A DNA stretch of 64,000 nucleotides from an uncultured Tidjanibacter sp. (GCA_947852905.1 CANTVF010000004.1:124001-188000), one strand, 5' to 3'; shown: positions 1 through 7,540, numbered from the stretch's first letter. Numbers and translations: made by a program. Notes: a model not told the origin generated them from the letters alone.

Positions 1-63
1 ACAAACAACCGCAGCCAACAGCATTAGCCTATAAACATAAAACCTAATCAGGGAAAGTTCCAT
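1..63 (-). CDS. Partial exported immunity-like protein (5' end only), paralog of the gene at 8663-9205
   Basis: Only the first 21 codons are inside the window, read from an ATG at 61-63 towards the left edge. The peptide begins MELSLIRFYVYRLMLLAAVV, almost identical to the start of the immunity candidate at 8663-9205, which has MELSLIRFYVYTLMLLAAVV after two extra residues. This is a hydrophobic signal-peptide core. As in the intact copy, the start overlaps the end of an RHS tip, here decayed (44-160). Whether the rest of the gene is intact lies outside the window. Confidence 0.55.
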   Translation of the reverse strand, partial: MELSLIRFYVYRLMLLAAVVC

Positions 64-160
64 TTTATAAAATATAACTGGCAGCAAACATTGAAATCTA
101 CTCTGCAATGCATCTATTATTATCAGTTTCAGACGCTTCCCACCTTACAAATGACTTAAA
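44..160 (-). pseudogene. Decayed 3' end of a JAB-type RHS toxin tip
   Basis: This stretch aligns base for base over most of its length with 9180-9290, the end of the active RHS tip. It can still be read as a SEASET-D motif and a terminal NGTFPD followed by a stop at 44-46. In between, small indels and an in-frame TAG break the frame. It is the scar of a second copy of the active toxin/immunity junction, so the active cassette or a close relative was once present further along the array. Nothing suggests it is expressed. Confidence 0.65.
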
Positions 161-184
161 TACACACAACTATTCAATCACGAC

Positions 185-841
185 CTAATTGTTGCAGTCT
201 AACCACCCCCTGCGCACGGCACGCACATAATAGAATGGCGTATAGACAATATTCAAAAATACCAACAAAATAATGCGCCACTTTTTATCATACTCATAAT
301 TAACAATCAAACATTTGACCCACAAAATCATAAAAGCCAAACAACAAACGGTAGTCACGACAACAAAAACAGTATTAGTTATATTATAACCGTATCCGAT
401 TATGTAAAGCGCAACATAAATGATATTCAAAACAGCACAAACGCCGAAAAACACTTTCATTCGCTTATAATACCGGACAGAACGATAATGTTGACAAGAC
501 CTTTCTGCTACAGACACGTCCGCATTATCATCGGATGCATTCTGTTTTTCGCACTCATCATCAGTACGCTTATCCAACCACCCCATACGCAAAGCTCTAA
601 CATAATAAAACGGCACATATCCGATCGACAAGAACAATAACAAATAAGCATAAATACCCTTATCATATTTATTACGAATGACAAAGCATTTAATCCACAA
701 TGCCAGAAACCCGACGAAACAAACCGTCAAAAATCCTTTCAGGATATCTTCATTACATTGTATATCCGCCATACGCAATACGACCGGAACAGTCACAAAT
801 AAAATATCCAAAACCGCACAAATGCCCCAAAACAGTTTCAT
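185..841 (-). CDS. Membrane protein made of two tandem homologous halves
   Basis: I do not recognise a named family. The 218-residue protein is an internal duplication. Residues 1-95 (MKLFWGICAVLDILFV ... PFYYVRALRMGWLD) and about 127-218 (MKVFFGVCAVLNIIYV ... PFYYVRAVRRGWLD) align along their whole length. Each half has about three hydrophobic segments, a conserved WxKC..N(K/Y)YDK motif and a terminal PFYYVRA.R.GWLD. The linker is polar and acidic. It lies at the distal end of the last RHS cassette, after the RDD gene and its hairpin, on the same strand, so a role in immunity or membrane protection is possible but unproven. The gene starts with ATG at 839-841. A weak overlapping frame upstream (to about 935) looks like a third degenerate copy of the repeat start. 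Confidence 0.7.
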   Translation of the reverse strand: MKLFWGICAVLDILFVTVPVVLRMADIQCNEDILKGFLTVCFVGFLALWIKCFVIRNKYDKGIYAYLLLFLSIGYVPFYYVRALRMGWLDKRTDDECEKQNASDDNADVSVAERSCQHYRSVRYYKRMKVFFGVCAVLNIIYVALYIIGYGYNITNTVFVVVTTVCCLAFMILWVKCLIVNYEYDKKWRIILLVFLNIVYTPFYYVRAVRRGWLDCNN

Positions 842-980
842 GGCAAAATTCGTTTAATATCGACAATAAGCCTACAGACCAATAGATTATTAAATATACA
901 AAAAAAGTGACGCAGATTCCCAACCGCACCCTCAAAGGAGCAAAGTCAAATAGCAGGCTTTTACTTGATACGTTCCGAAA

Positions 981-1010
981 TAATGGCGAAACTACGATAG
1001 TCCGCCATTA
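981..1010 (-). terminator. Imperfect hairpin after the first RDD gene
   Basis: The arms TAATGGCG and CGCCATTA enclose partly complementary inner bases. It lies 20 bp past the RDD stop on the minus strand. It corresponds in position to the perfect hairpin at 5786-5816 behind the second RDD gene, so it is probably the degraded counterpart. The T-run is weak. Confidence 0.45.
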
Positions 1011-1362
1011 AAGATAGTAAAATAGGTGAATTACTGATACAGTAACCGAATTAAAGGATTCTGGTAAACAATATATAGCATCACGAACAGAATCGCCCAA
1101 ACTGCCATAAACAACAATATACCTACCCATGTCACTCGACGAATAATATTACCTTCGACAACATCCGTATGAGTTACAATATCGCCGAGACGACGCTTCT
1201 TAAGAAACAACACAACAAGTTCTATAGGCCACACCACTATAAACAAGTTACGGACTAACGCGCGAAACTCGCTAACAGGATGAAAACTATCTGCATCAAC
1301 GACCGATAAGCCGCAGATCCGACGCCCAAGACTACGACCGGTAAAAATATCCCGACAGAAAA
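1002..1362. repeat. 361-bp duplicated RDD 3' segment, copy 1
   Basis: It matches 5808-6169 with one substitution and one single-base indel. It covers the C-terminal two thirds of both RDD genes plus the adjoining hairpin arm. The sequences diverge abruptly upstream of the CRDIFTGRSLGRR motif, so the two genes have different N-termini and the same C-terminus. This indicates recent duplication or gene conversion. Confidence 0.9.
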
Positions 1363-1498
1363 ACACTGCGAACACAATCGAAACCAATGCAAGACCAGCT
1401 ACATACCCTATGTAACGAATGCAGATTTGAAACACGGCTCCAAACAATGAAACCAATATCAAATCTATTAAAAATGCCACCAATCGTTTACCTATCAT
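1031..1498 (-). CDS. RDD-family membrane protein in an orphan RHS cassette
   Basis: The 155-residue membrane protein has the RDD layout. An N-terminal helix carries the KRLVAFLIDLI motif (R and D), followed by further hydrophobic helices and the second conserved element CRDIFTGRSLGRRICGL. RDD proteins are small multi-spanning membrane proteins of largely unknown function, some linked to ion exchange. It lies 19 bp behind the small two-helix gene at 1518-1709, inside the cassette of the tip at 1712-2251. Its last ~109 residues are identical to those of the RDD protein at 5838-6389, which sits at the same place in another cassette. It is either an immunity component or a cargo gene carried with the cassettes. 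Confidence 0.8.
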   Translation of the reverse strand: MIGKRLVAFLIDLILVSLFGAVFQICIRYIGYVAGLALVSIVFAVFFCRDIFTGRSLGRRICGLSVVDADSFHPVSEFRALVRNLFIVVWPIELVVLFLKKRRLGDIVTHTDVVEGNIIRRVTWVGILLFMAVWAILFVMLYIVYQNPLIRLLYQ

Positions 1499-1517
1499 AA
1501 ATAAAAACTTAAAATAG

Positions 1518-1709
1518 TTAATGTATTATCACCCAACGATCTATCTTTTTCCTAAATATAAGACACAATATACCGCATAACATGATGAAAGCACCCGCGC
1601 CAACACCCTCCCAGAATATTGGAGTTTTATAAAAAACATTATCTAAAATAGTAGCCAAACCGCCGATAATAAGCAATACATAAACGATTATTTTCTTAAT
1701 AGACACCAT
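1518..1709 (-). CDS. Small two-helix membrane protein, candidate immunity protein
   Basis: About 63 residues with two predicted membrane helices (IIVYVLLIIGGLATIL and GAGAFIMLCGILCLIF), joined by a short aromatic loop and ending in a basic, hydrophobic tail. The ATG at 1707-1709 comes 2 bp after the stop codon of the RHS tip at 1712-2251. This tight coupling is typical of toxin/immunity pairs, so I infer an immunity role for a membrane-acting tip. No family is recognised. A TTG two codons earlier is an alternative start. Confidence 0.6.
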   Translation of the reverse strand: MVSIKKIIVYVLLIIGGLATILDNVFYKTPIFWEGVGAGAFIMLCGILCLIFRKKIDRWVIIH

Positions 1710-1711
1710 AA

Positions 1712-2251
1712 TCAATTATTCAATATTTCATTTAACCCTTGAGTTAACAACTCAAAATCAAAATGCAGACTTATTCCAATAATCCCTTTAAAATCAAACC
1801 CTATACTACCTGACGATACATCATTAGTATTTGTTGTCTGACTATCATCAACCTCATAATTTCCATTACTTTGTCGATACGCTTGTTCTGTCATTACGTT
1901 ATTCACAGAGATAAACGGCTGAACTTCAATACTGTTTGTTGTAACCACCGTAGCTGTATTATTATCATTTTCAGAGACTTCCTGCTTTGTTTCAAAAGAA
2001 AACATACCTGCACTTATCGAAACGCCATTACTAACATCTCCAGAACTGAATTCATTATTCTGTCCATCATATTTCACAATATCAACACTTGCGGCGTTGA
2101 TACCAAACCCGATTTTTCCACCTCCAAGTTCTAGTCCAAATCCTACCTGTGCGCCTATAGAAATATTTCCAGACATAGACTCCCGTATCAGTTTTATACC
2201 AGTAGGCCAATCTGCGTTATCCTCTATAGCCATTCCCGTCGGATCTACCAA
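1712..2251 (-). CDS. Silent orphan RHS toxin tip (cassette 4)
   Basis: The frame opens with LVDPTGM, the exact end of the RHS core. The core frame continues upstream to about 2340 as LSPDPLAEEYGDVSPYSYC and then meets a stop, so there is no normal start, signal peptide or core. The ~173-residue tip after GM is glycine-rich and predicted beta-rich (GAQVGFGLELGGGKIGFGIN, then SIGFDFKGIIGISLHFDF), with alternating hydrophobic strands like a membrane-inserting or pore protein. I recognise no catalytic motif. It is followed at once by a two-helix candidate immunity protein. The simplest reading is a donor cassette that must recombine into the full RHS gene to be expressed. The TTG start is only nominal. 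Confidence 0.7.
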   Translation of the reverse strand: MVDPTGMAIEDNADWPTGIKLIRESMSGNISIGAQVGFGLELGGGKIGFGINAASVDIVKYDGQNNEFSSGDVSNGVSISAGMFSFETKQEVSENDNNTATVVTTNSIEVQPFISVNNVMTEQAYRQSNGNYEVDDSQTTNTNDVSSGSIGFDFKGIIGISLHFDFELLTQGLNEILNN

Positions 2252-2505
2252 TCTTACCGGATTACCGAGACAGTAAGAATAAGGTGATACATCACCGTAT
2301 TCTTCCGCCAGCGGATCGGGAGATAGCCAGCGGCCGAGGCTAATACAAACTACATAAACAGCATCGGTTCGTCATACGACCACCATTATCGTAAAAAAAC
2401 ACCTTCTGCATAACCAAAGCACATTTATCTCAATAAATATAATAAAAAAGCGCGACACATTAAACTGCGACGCGCTTTCATTTGCACACAAATTATTCAA
2501 TCATA
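2231..2505. repeat. 275-bp cassette-boundary repeat, copy 1 (terminator spacer plus 110-bp RHS core end)
   Basis: It is nearly identical to 7520-7794. Bases 2231-2340 encode the end of the RHS core and also match 9759-9868 of the full-length gene with about five differences. Bases 2341-2505 are non-coding spacer containing the terminator of the preceding cassette. The unit therefore marks the boundary between cassettes and gives homology for tip exchange. Confidence 0.9.
2447..2478 (-). terminator. Terminator of cassette 3
   Basis: The stem is AAAGCGCG/CGCGCTTT with a 16-nt loop, followed on the minus strand by TTTTTTATT. It lies about 35 bp past the stop of the gene at 2513-3031, within the boundary repeat. 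Confidence 0.8.
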
Positions 2506-2512
2506 ATCTTTA

Positions 2513-3031
2513 TCATATCTGAGGTCCGACTGTGAAAACAGAATCTCGTTTGGTGTAATAAATCGCAGTATAATCAAGTCCGTTATTGACACGACTGGCA
2601 CGAACCTTTTTTACCCGATTTTTACGCGCCGACTTGACTCGTACTTTATCGAAAATCTCTACATAAACATACGTTTCATACAAAACATCTTTTGATAACG
2701 GCAACTCATAATAAGTAGGACTTACTTTTGAATACTTATCTGTATCACTATAAAAACAAAACATCAATTCTGTACAGTCCTGAAGCTTTTCGTAATCGGA
2801 CTTTTTCATTTGCAAATTACCGGGTGTATAACTGCTGCAAGGAAACTCTACCCGTTCTCCAGCACTATTCTCGGCAACAAACATAACTCCCTGAACTTCA
2901 GACAGCAAATAATTATTCCTTATTATTACATAATTCAACAAAATACTATCTTCTGAATCCAATTGGGGTTGTTGTCCAAAAGCAAAACACACATCTACGA
3001 CAACAACAAAAAACAAAAACATTCTCTTCAT
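2513..3031 (-). CDS. Exported protein, candidate immunity protein (paralog of 3071-3604)
   Basis: The 172-residue protein has a signal peptide (MKRMFLFFVVVVDVCFAFGQ). The mature part shares with its neighbour at 3071-3604 the pattern LNYVxxRNxxLL, MFVxExSxGxxVEF, YxPGxLxMxKSDYEKL and a DTDxY motif, so the two arose by tandem duplication. No named family is recognised. The pair follows the JAB-like orphan tip at 3610-4284, ends in a terminator and is exported, which fits protection against a toxin acting in the periplasm or on the way out. The C-terminal ~40 residues are rich in lysine and arginine (KSARKNRVKKVRASR). Confidence 0.65.
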   Translation of the reverse strand: MKRMFLFFVVVVDVCFAFGQQPQLDSEDSILLNYVIIRNNYLLSEVQGVMFVAENSAGERVEFPCSSYTPGNLQMKKSDYEKLQDCTELMFCFYSDTDKYSKVSPTYYELPLSKDVLYETYVYVEIFDKVRVKSARKNRVKKVRASRVNNGLDYTAIYYTKRDSVFTVGPQI

Positions 3032-3070
3032 ACCATAACTACACGTTTACAAAAAAGAAATATGCAAAAT

Positions 3071-3604
3071 TTAAAACCAAGTCATATAATGCAATTGACT
3101 TGCACCTCCGAAATAAATACAAGCCCCATATTTATCGCTACCATCAAAACTTATCTTTATTCTCGGTTTTCTAGCATCATGACTCGGCCTATGTACCCGA
3201 CTACGTTTCTTGTCGTAAACCCTAATCTCGATATAGTTCTCTTCGAATGCATCTGAACTCAACGGTATAGCATATGTAGTAATACCGTACCCCCCTCGAT
3301 ACTGGTCTGTATCTGTACTAAATCTCAATACGATATTCGAGCATTCTTTCAATTTTTCATAATCAGACTTGAACATATTAAGATGACCGGGTTCATAACC
3401 CCTCCCCTGAAACTCGACAACACACCCGGTACTGTCTTCGCCCACAAACATTATGGCACCTGCATCAAATCTTTTAAGCACAAAATCATTACGGACAAAA
3501 ACATAATTCAAAGAAACCATATCGTCAGATATTTTATATTGTTGTCCGAATAAGGACGGAACCATGCAAATCAAGAAAAATACACTCAAAAACAATCTCA
3601 ACAT
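3071..3604 (-). CDS. Exported protein, candidate immunity protein for the adjacent JAB-like tip
   Basis: The 177-residue protein has a clear signal peptide (MLRLFLSVFFLICMVPSLFG before QQYKIS). It starts 5 bp after the stop of the JAB-like tip at 3610-4284, which suggests translational coupling. It is a paralog of the next gene (2513-3031), sharing LNYVFVRNDFVL, the MFVGEDS strand, YEPGHLNMFKSDYEKL and DTDQY. No family is recognised. The immunity role is inferred from position, size and duplication. Confidence 0.65.
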   Translation of the reverse strand: MLRLFLSVFFLICMVPSLFGQQYKISDDMVSLNYVFVRNDFVLKRFDAGAIMFVGEDSTGCVVEFQGRGYEPGHLNMFKSDYEKLKECSNIVLRFSTDTDQYRGGYGITTYAIPLSSDAFEENYIEIRVYDKKRSRVHRPSHDARKPRIKISFDGSDKYGACIYFGGASQLHYMTWF

Positions 3605-3609
3605 AACGA

Positions 3610-4284
3610 TTAATTATTTAATATTCTATCTACTACATTTCTATTTAATGTAAGATAAGATTTTCCGTCAATTACATCGCTACCATAAAAAGATATAGCA
3701 TAATCAGATTGGATAATTTCACCTGTTCGTGAATCGAAACGCGATAATTCTTTTCTTCCAACTATTATATTTACAGGATACTTCCCAAAAACAGCAGAAT
3801 CCCCAGGCCCCATATTAATATCACCTCTAATCAATTGTCCATTTTCTATAAAAGCATCCGTCATATGCGAATGAATGGTGGCGGCAACATCGCCATGACT
3901 ATATCCATCTGGCAATGACGGCAATTCGGCACTCAACATAGCATCTCCGGAAACATATTCCGCACCAGGCTCTCCACGCAAAACATTATTGTCATTCAAT
4001 ACTACCGACGATTCTTCGCGACGTCCGCCATTCGCAATAGTCCTGTCCAAAACATTCAGACTCTCTTGCAATATAACATCGTTAGGCAAAACTACCGCAG
4101 AAGTGAGCGATCCCAACGATACCGGACCGTCTGATCTCAATATACTGCGTGCCTCCCGGTTATTAGTGACGACAACTCGTCTCGTATCAGACATATTGCC
4201 GTCATTTCCCAACAATCTCCCGTTAGCATTATAATACCAAATATCCTGAGCTCCGTCAGGATCTATGCGGAACTCATGAAACAA
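3610..4284 (-). CDS. Silent orphan RHS tip with JAB/JAMM-like metalloprotease domain (cassette 3)
   Basis: About 224 residues. It has JAB/MPN-like features: an acidic strand REESSVVL (possible catalytic Glu), an HSH pair in ATIHSHM, and a later GPGDSAVF that may supply the final Asp, followed by VNIIVG. These fit JAB-like toxin domains of polymorphic toxins, with spacing between the HxH and the Asp longer than in classical JAMM enzymes. The start of the coding part reads RIDPDGAQD, like the DPDG/DPTG end of an RHS core. The preceding DNA is an 86-bp piece of a different core part (4269-4354) in another reading frame. With only a TTG start and no signal peptide or core, it is probably silent. 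Candidate immunity genes follow 5 bp downstream. Confidence 0.6.
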   Translation of the reverse strand: MFHEFRIDPDGAQDIWYYNANGRLLGNDGNMSDTRRVVVTNNREARSILRSDGPVSLGSLTSAVVLPNDVILQESLNVLDRTIANGGRREESSVVLNDNNVLRGEPGAEYVSGDAMLSAELPSLPDGYSHGDVAATIHSHMTDAFIENGQLIRGDINMGPGDSAVFGKYPVNIIVGRKELSRFDSRTGEIIQSDYAISFYGSDVIDGKSYLTLNRNVVDRILNN

Positions 4285-4354
4285 CTCCCGTCAGCCAACC
4301 ACCAACTGCGAGCTTCCGAACCGCCGCTCGACCTACGACTACTCAACAAATTTA
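4269..4354. repeat. 86-bp fragment of the RHS core (second type of seed)
   Basis: It matches 10224-10312 of the full-length RHS gene, the part encoding QRRSSGGSEARSWWLADGSC, with a few substitutions and one 3-bp deletion. It is upstream of the core-end stretch found in the other stubs. In the core frame it runs into a stop just past the fragment, so the tip at 3610-4284 is out of frame with it. Confidence 0.8.
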
Positions 4355-4360
4355 CAAAAA

Positions 4361-4383
4361 AGGCCTTCACAAAATGAAGGCCT
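4361..4383 (-). terminator. Terminator behind the exported paralog pair
   Basis: The stem AGGCCTTCA/TGAAGGCCT has a 5-nt loop and is followed on the minus strand by TTTTTTGTAAA. It lies about 100 bp past the stop of the gene at 4481-5041 and separates it from cassette 3. Confidence 0.85.
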
Positions 4384-4480
4384 AAAATAATTTTACAGGT
4401 TTACCAATGACTAATGATCATTACTATATAATTCCTTTCACAAAAACCTTGGACTGCAAACGAACATTAGACTAAACACA

Positions 4481-5041
4481 TCAATAACAACGCACTACAC
4501 GATCATATTCCCACCATTTATTTTCAGAATTATACTTATATACTACTTTAAATGCCCCATAACAACACAGAACCATATCAGCATAATTCTCCAATTCACG
4601 TTCTTTTCGAGTAGCTTGACGCAATGAAAGAGACAGAAAAAAGAATTCCATGCCGTCCAACCCATATATATCACATAAATAAGTTACCCGCAACCTATCT
4701 TTTGGTTTATCCGTTTGATATTGACGACAATCAATGAAACGCAAGTCCAACGTATCGAGATTCTTTTGAATATAAACATGATTCTTCATTGTCATATCTA
4801 CAAATTCCCCACGAGGAAAATCATGATTCTCATTACGATTCGGATCGATACAATTTTTTCGATAATCAAAAAAATGCAACAATGCATCGTAAGCAAGATC
4901 GTCAATCCAATCTCCATAGATTTCATTATTATACCCTATGTTACTCCATGGGTTAGCCCCCAAAGTATCTGATGTGGAATCTTGCCCCAGACTACTAAAT
5001 CCAATAGAAACAAAAACGATAAGAAATATTAGTTTTTTCAT
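4481..5041 (-). CDS. Exported protein of a tandem paralog pair
   Basis: About 186 residues. I place the start at the ATG of 5039-5041 because it opens a good signal peptide (MKKLIFLIVFVSIGFSSLGQ); the frame itself is open to 5095. The mature protein shares with the neighbour at 5092-5676 the patterns DDLAxDALLxFxDYRKxCID, FPxGEFVDMT, YIQKNLDTLxLxFIDCRQY and LFLSLSLRxATRxER. No known family is recognised. No toxin tip directly precedes the pair, so these may be orphan immunity genes left after loss of their toxin. Confidence 0.65.
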   Translation of the reverse strand: MKKLIFLIVFVSIGFSSLGQDSTSDTLGANPWSNIGYNNEIYGDWIDDLAYDALLHFFDYRKNCIDPNRNENHDFPRGEFVDMTMKNHVYIQKNLDTLDLRFIDCRQYQTDKPKDRLRVTYLCDIYGLDGMEFFFLSLSLRQATRKERELENYADMVLCCYGAFKVVYKYNSENKWWEYDRVVRCY

Positions 5042-5091
5042 AATTCTAACTTTAACATCGGCAACACGATATTGTCTGCAGATACAATATA

Positions 5092-5676
5092 TCATAATTT
5101 TCTATATGGGCGTATAATGTGTTTATAAGCCCACCCTGTAGTATATGCATTATATTGATATAATATCTCTAAAGCCCCATAAAAACAATAAATCATATCT
5201 GTATCATTATCTAATTTACGTTCCTCTCGCGTAGCCGGACGCAATGAAAGAGACAGAAATAAAAAATTCACAGTAGCCCCAGTAAAATCTACATCCCACA
5301 AATAAGTTACTCTTACCTCATTAGGTATAGCTGTTTTATATTGACGACAATCAATGAAATGCAAGTTCAGCGTATCGAGATTCTTTTGAATATAATTTAT
5401 GTTATCCATTATTGTCATATCTACAAATTCCCCGCTAGGAAAATCACGCGCCCTACGACAACTCTGATCTATACAATCTTTCCTATAATCAAGGAAACGC
5501 AACAATGCATCGCACGCAAGATCATCCAACTCATGCGCATTTTTCTCATTAATTATTTCAATGTACTCGTTATTATACCATAGTGCTCTCCGAAATGGAT
5601 CAGGTATGGAATCTTGCCCCATGCAGAACTGGGAATATGACAAAAAAAACATTAAAAGAATCAATAAACGCTTCAT
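5092..5676 (-). CDS. Exported protein, first gene of a tandem paralog pair
   Basis: About 194 residues from the ATG at 5674-5676, which opens a signal peptide (MKRLLILLMFFLSYSQFCMG). It is a paralog of the next gene (4481-5041), about half identical. Conserved blocks include DFPSGEFVDMT, NYIQKNLDTLNLHFIDCRQY and FLSLSLRPATREER. A stretch of about 110 bp without a gene separates it from the hairpin that closes the RDD gene, so the pair probably forms its own unit. The function is unknown. An immunity role is inferred from the locus only. Confidence 0.65.
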   Translation of the reverse strand: MKRLLILLMFFLSYSQFCMGQDSIPDPFRRALWYNNEYIEIINEKNAHELDDLACDALLRFLDYRKDCIDQSCRRARDFPSGEFVDMTIMDNINYIQKNLDTLNLHFIDCRQYKTAIPNEVRVTYLWDVDFTGATVNFLFLSLSLRPATREERKLDNDTDMIYCFYGALEILYQYNAYTTGWAYKHIIRPYRKL

Positions 5677-5785
5677 ATCATCGAAAGTTTTCAAATTTAC
5701 TCATTGGTAAGGTAGCTTGTACGCCTTGTGAATTATAAATATAAACCATAATTATTAACATCCAACACATTAAAACTACACATAA

Positions 5786-5816
5786 TAATGGCGGCACTAT
5801 TGTAGTGCCGCCATTA
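5786..5816 (-). terminator. Perfect 14-bp hairpin behind the second RDD gene
   Basis: The arms TAATGGCGGCACTA (5786-5799) and its exact complement (5803-5816) enclose a 3-nt loop. It lies 21 bp past the stop of the RDD gene at 5838-6389. There is no long T-run, so it may be a terminator, an mRNA-stabilising hairpin or a boundary marker of the mobile segment. Confidence 0.6.
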
Positions 5817-6169
5817 AAGATAGTAAAATAAGGTGAATTACTGATACAGTAACCGAATTAAAGGATTCTGGTAAACAATATATAGCATCACGAACAGAAT
5901 CGCCCAAACTGCCATAAACAACAATATACCTACCCATGTCACTCGACGAATAATATTACCTTCGACAACATCCGTATGAGTTACAATATCGCCGAGACGA
6001 CGCTTCTTAAGAAACAACACAACAAGTTCTATAGGCCACACCACTATAAACAAGTTACGGACTAACGCGCGAAACTCGCTAACAGGATGAAAACTATCTG
6101 CATCAACGACCGATAAGCCGCAGATCCGACGTCCAAGACTACGACCGGTAAAAATATCCCGACAGAAAA
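5808..6169. repeat. Duplicated RDD 3' segment, copy 2
   Basis: It matches 1002-1362 with one substitution and one single-base indel. It spans one arm of the hairpin and the C-terminal ~109 codons of the RDD gene. The upstream parts of the two genes are unrelated at the DNA level. Confidence 0.9.
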
Positions 6170-6389
6170 CAAGAGTTAATAATAAGGCCTCAATTATAGT
6201 AACCAACAGCATGATTTTAGAAATCATCCGTATTCCAATAACAATGTACAATAATAATATACCCAACAATGCTACACTCGACAAATCAATTGCAAAAGCG
6301 ATCAATCTTTTAAATATCAAATTATCTGCAATAACAACTACCGTCACCAATAACAGTACAAAGCAAATACATAACAATATCCACCACAT
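5838..6389 (-). CDS. RDD-family membrane protein in cassette 2
   Basis: The 183-residue protein has an extra N-terminal hydrophobic helix, then IFKRLIAFAIDL (the first RDD element), two more helices and the CRDIFTGRSLGRRICGL motif. From that motif on it is identical to the protein at 1031-1498. It starts 4 bp after the stop of the one-helix protein at 6394-6873, so tip, one-helix protein and RDD protein form one unit. The RDD protein could be a second immunity factor or a channel-like partner. The function is not established for this family. Confidence 0.8.
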   Translation of the reverse strand: MWWILLCICFVLLLVTVVVIADNLIFKRLIAFAIDLSSVALLGILLLYIVIGIRMISKIMLLVTIIEALLLTLVFCRDIFTGRSLGRRICGLSVVDADSFHPVSEFRALVRNLFIVVWPIELVVLFLKKRRLGDIVTHTDVVEGNIIRRVTWVGILLFMAVWAILFVMLYIVYQNPLIRLLYQ

Positions 6390-6393
6390 AATA

Positions 6394-6873
6394 TTATTCT
6401 ACGTTAGTTGTCACGATAAGATTTTTGTCTATATCAATAAATAGATTAATACTAGAATATAAACGTTCACAAGCGTCCTTATAATCCTTATATGCAATCT
6501 CCCCATATTCATGTAACACAATATCAGCATTACAATATTCATAATCGACAAAATCAACGTCTATGTTAGCATTACAATCATCGAACACAATCAATCGATT
6601 TTCGTCTACAAATATCTGAACACTCTTGAAATCAGACATACGTAAATAATTACCGTTCGCTTCATAATAAGAGTCATACTTATATGGCATTAAATACACG
6701 CCTCCTACCGTTTGTAATACAGTAAACACCTTATCTCCACCTAATTCACACCATATCAAGCGAGGTGTTACAATCCATATGAATGCCATAAGCACCAACA
6801 AACAGCACCCTAAAAAGACATACAAAAATAATCCTCCTGCAACCCTCAAGAATATTGACCGCCCAAACTTCAT
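6394..6873 (-). CDS. One-helix membrane protein, candidate immunity protein
   Basis: The 159-residue protein has a single strong membrane helix (VAGGLFLYVFLGCCLLVLMA) after a short basic N-terminus, then an acidic, tyrosine-rich exposed domain (ANIDVDFVDYEYCNADIVL). It starts one base after the toxin-tip stop at 6875-6877, the usual spacing of an immunity gene. No named family is recognised. Acidic immunity domains that mimic nucleic acid are common in toxin systems, but that is inference here. Confidence 0.6.
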   Translation of the reverse strand: MKFGRSIFLRVAGGLFLYVFLGCCLLVLMAFIWIVTPRLIWCELGGDKVFTVLQTVGGVYLMPYKYDSYYEANGNYLRMSDFKSVQIFVDENRLIVFDDCNANIDVDFVDYEYCNADIVLHEYGEIAYKDYKDACERLYSSINLFIDIDKNLIVTTNVE

Positions 6874-6874
6874 A

Positions 6875-7540
6875 TTAATATTTTAACGGATTTGAGTTCC
6901 AATTATTTAACAGTTTATTCTTAAACACATCAAAGCCTATAGTATGTCCAAGTTTTTGAGCTTGCTGAGATGGCTGACCTTCAACTGTCCACCCGACCTT
7001 TCCGTTTAGTTTCATAGAAACAATACTTTGATATCCATCAAATCCCATCCTAGTAATCGTCCAGTTCAGACCATGAGTTCCAGCCACATACCCAGCAGCA
7101 TAATTCCCTATATCACGTGCTGATGCATAAACAGTATTATGCGAATCAACCTTTATTGGCATTCCTCGATAATAATGAGCATCATAGTGGGTTATATTAC
7201 CATCGTCAGATCCTCTATGCTTAAAATCAAATACTTTACCATTTCCTGCATTATTCATATACTCCAACAAGCCTGGAGTATTCTCAATAATCTCATTATT
7301 CAAAAACTGCTGTCCTGAATTATCATTAGGATCTATAATAGCACCATCTACAGCATTACCATTATCATCTAAAAAAGAATATTCCGTCAAAGATTGTCCT
7401 AAAATCTCGCCCGTACGCTGTCCATTTTCTGTAACATAAATATTAAGATCACCATCTGCTATTCCACCTACAACCATATATGTACCATCATCCATCATTT
7501 CAACTTCAGTACTTACAAACATTCCCGTCGGATCTACCAA
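6875..7540 (-). CDS. Silent orphan RHS toxin tip (cassette 2)
   Basis: It opens with LVDPTGM in frame with the 110-bp core stub, which is open upstream to about 7629 and then blocked. The ~215-residue tip has an N-terminal part rich in D, G and N, then a compact C-terminal domain containing HYDAHYYRGMPIKVD, SARDIGNYAAGYVAGTHGL and LGHTIGFDVFKN. The ARDIGNYAAGYVAG stretch resembles what I remember of some Rhs-tip toxin domains (type-44-like), but I cannot confirm this and assign no activity. There is no start codon of quality, no signal and no core, so I read it as a donor cassette. The candidate immunity gene follows directly. Confidence 0.65.
   Translation of the reverse strand: MVDPTGMFVSTEVEMMDDGTYMVVGGIADGDLNIYVTENGQRTGEILGQSLTEYSFLDDNGNAVDGAIIDPNDNSGQQFLNNEIIENTPGLLEYMNNAGNGKVFDFKHRGSDDGNITHYDAHYYRGMPIKVDSHNTVYASARDIGNYAAGYVAGTHGLNWTITRMGFDGYQSIVSMKLNGKVGWTVEGQPSQQAQKLGHTIGFDVFKNKLLNNWNSNPLKY

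Noticed and set aside
753-935. 60-codon minus-strand frame overlapping the duplicated membrane gene
   Set aside because: It has a TTG start and overlaps the start of the real gene. It may be a decayed third repeat unit, but there is no support for expression.
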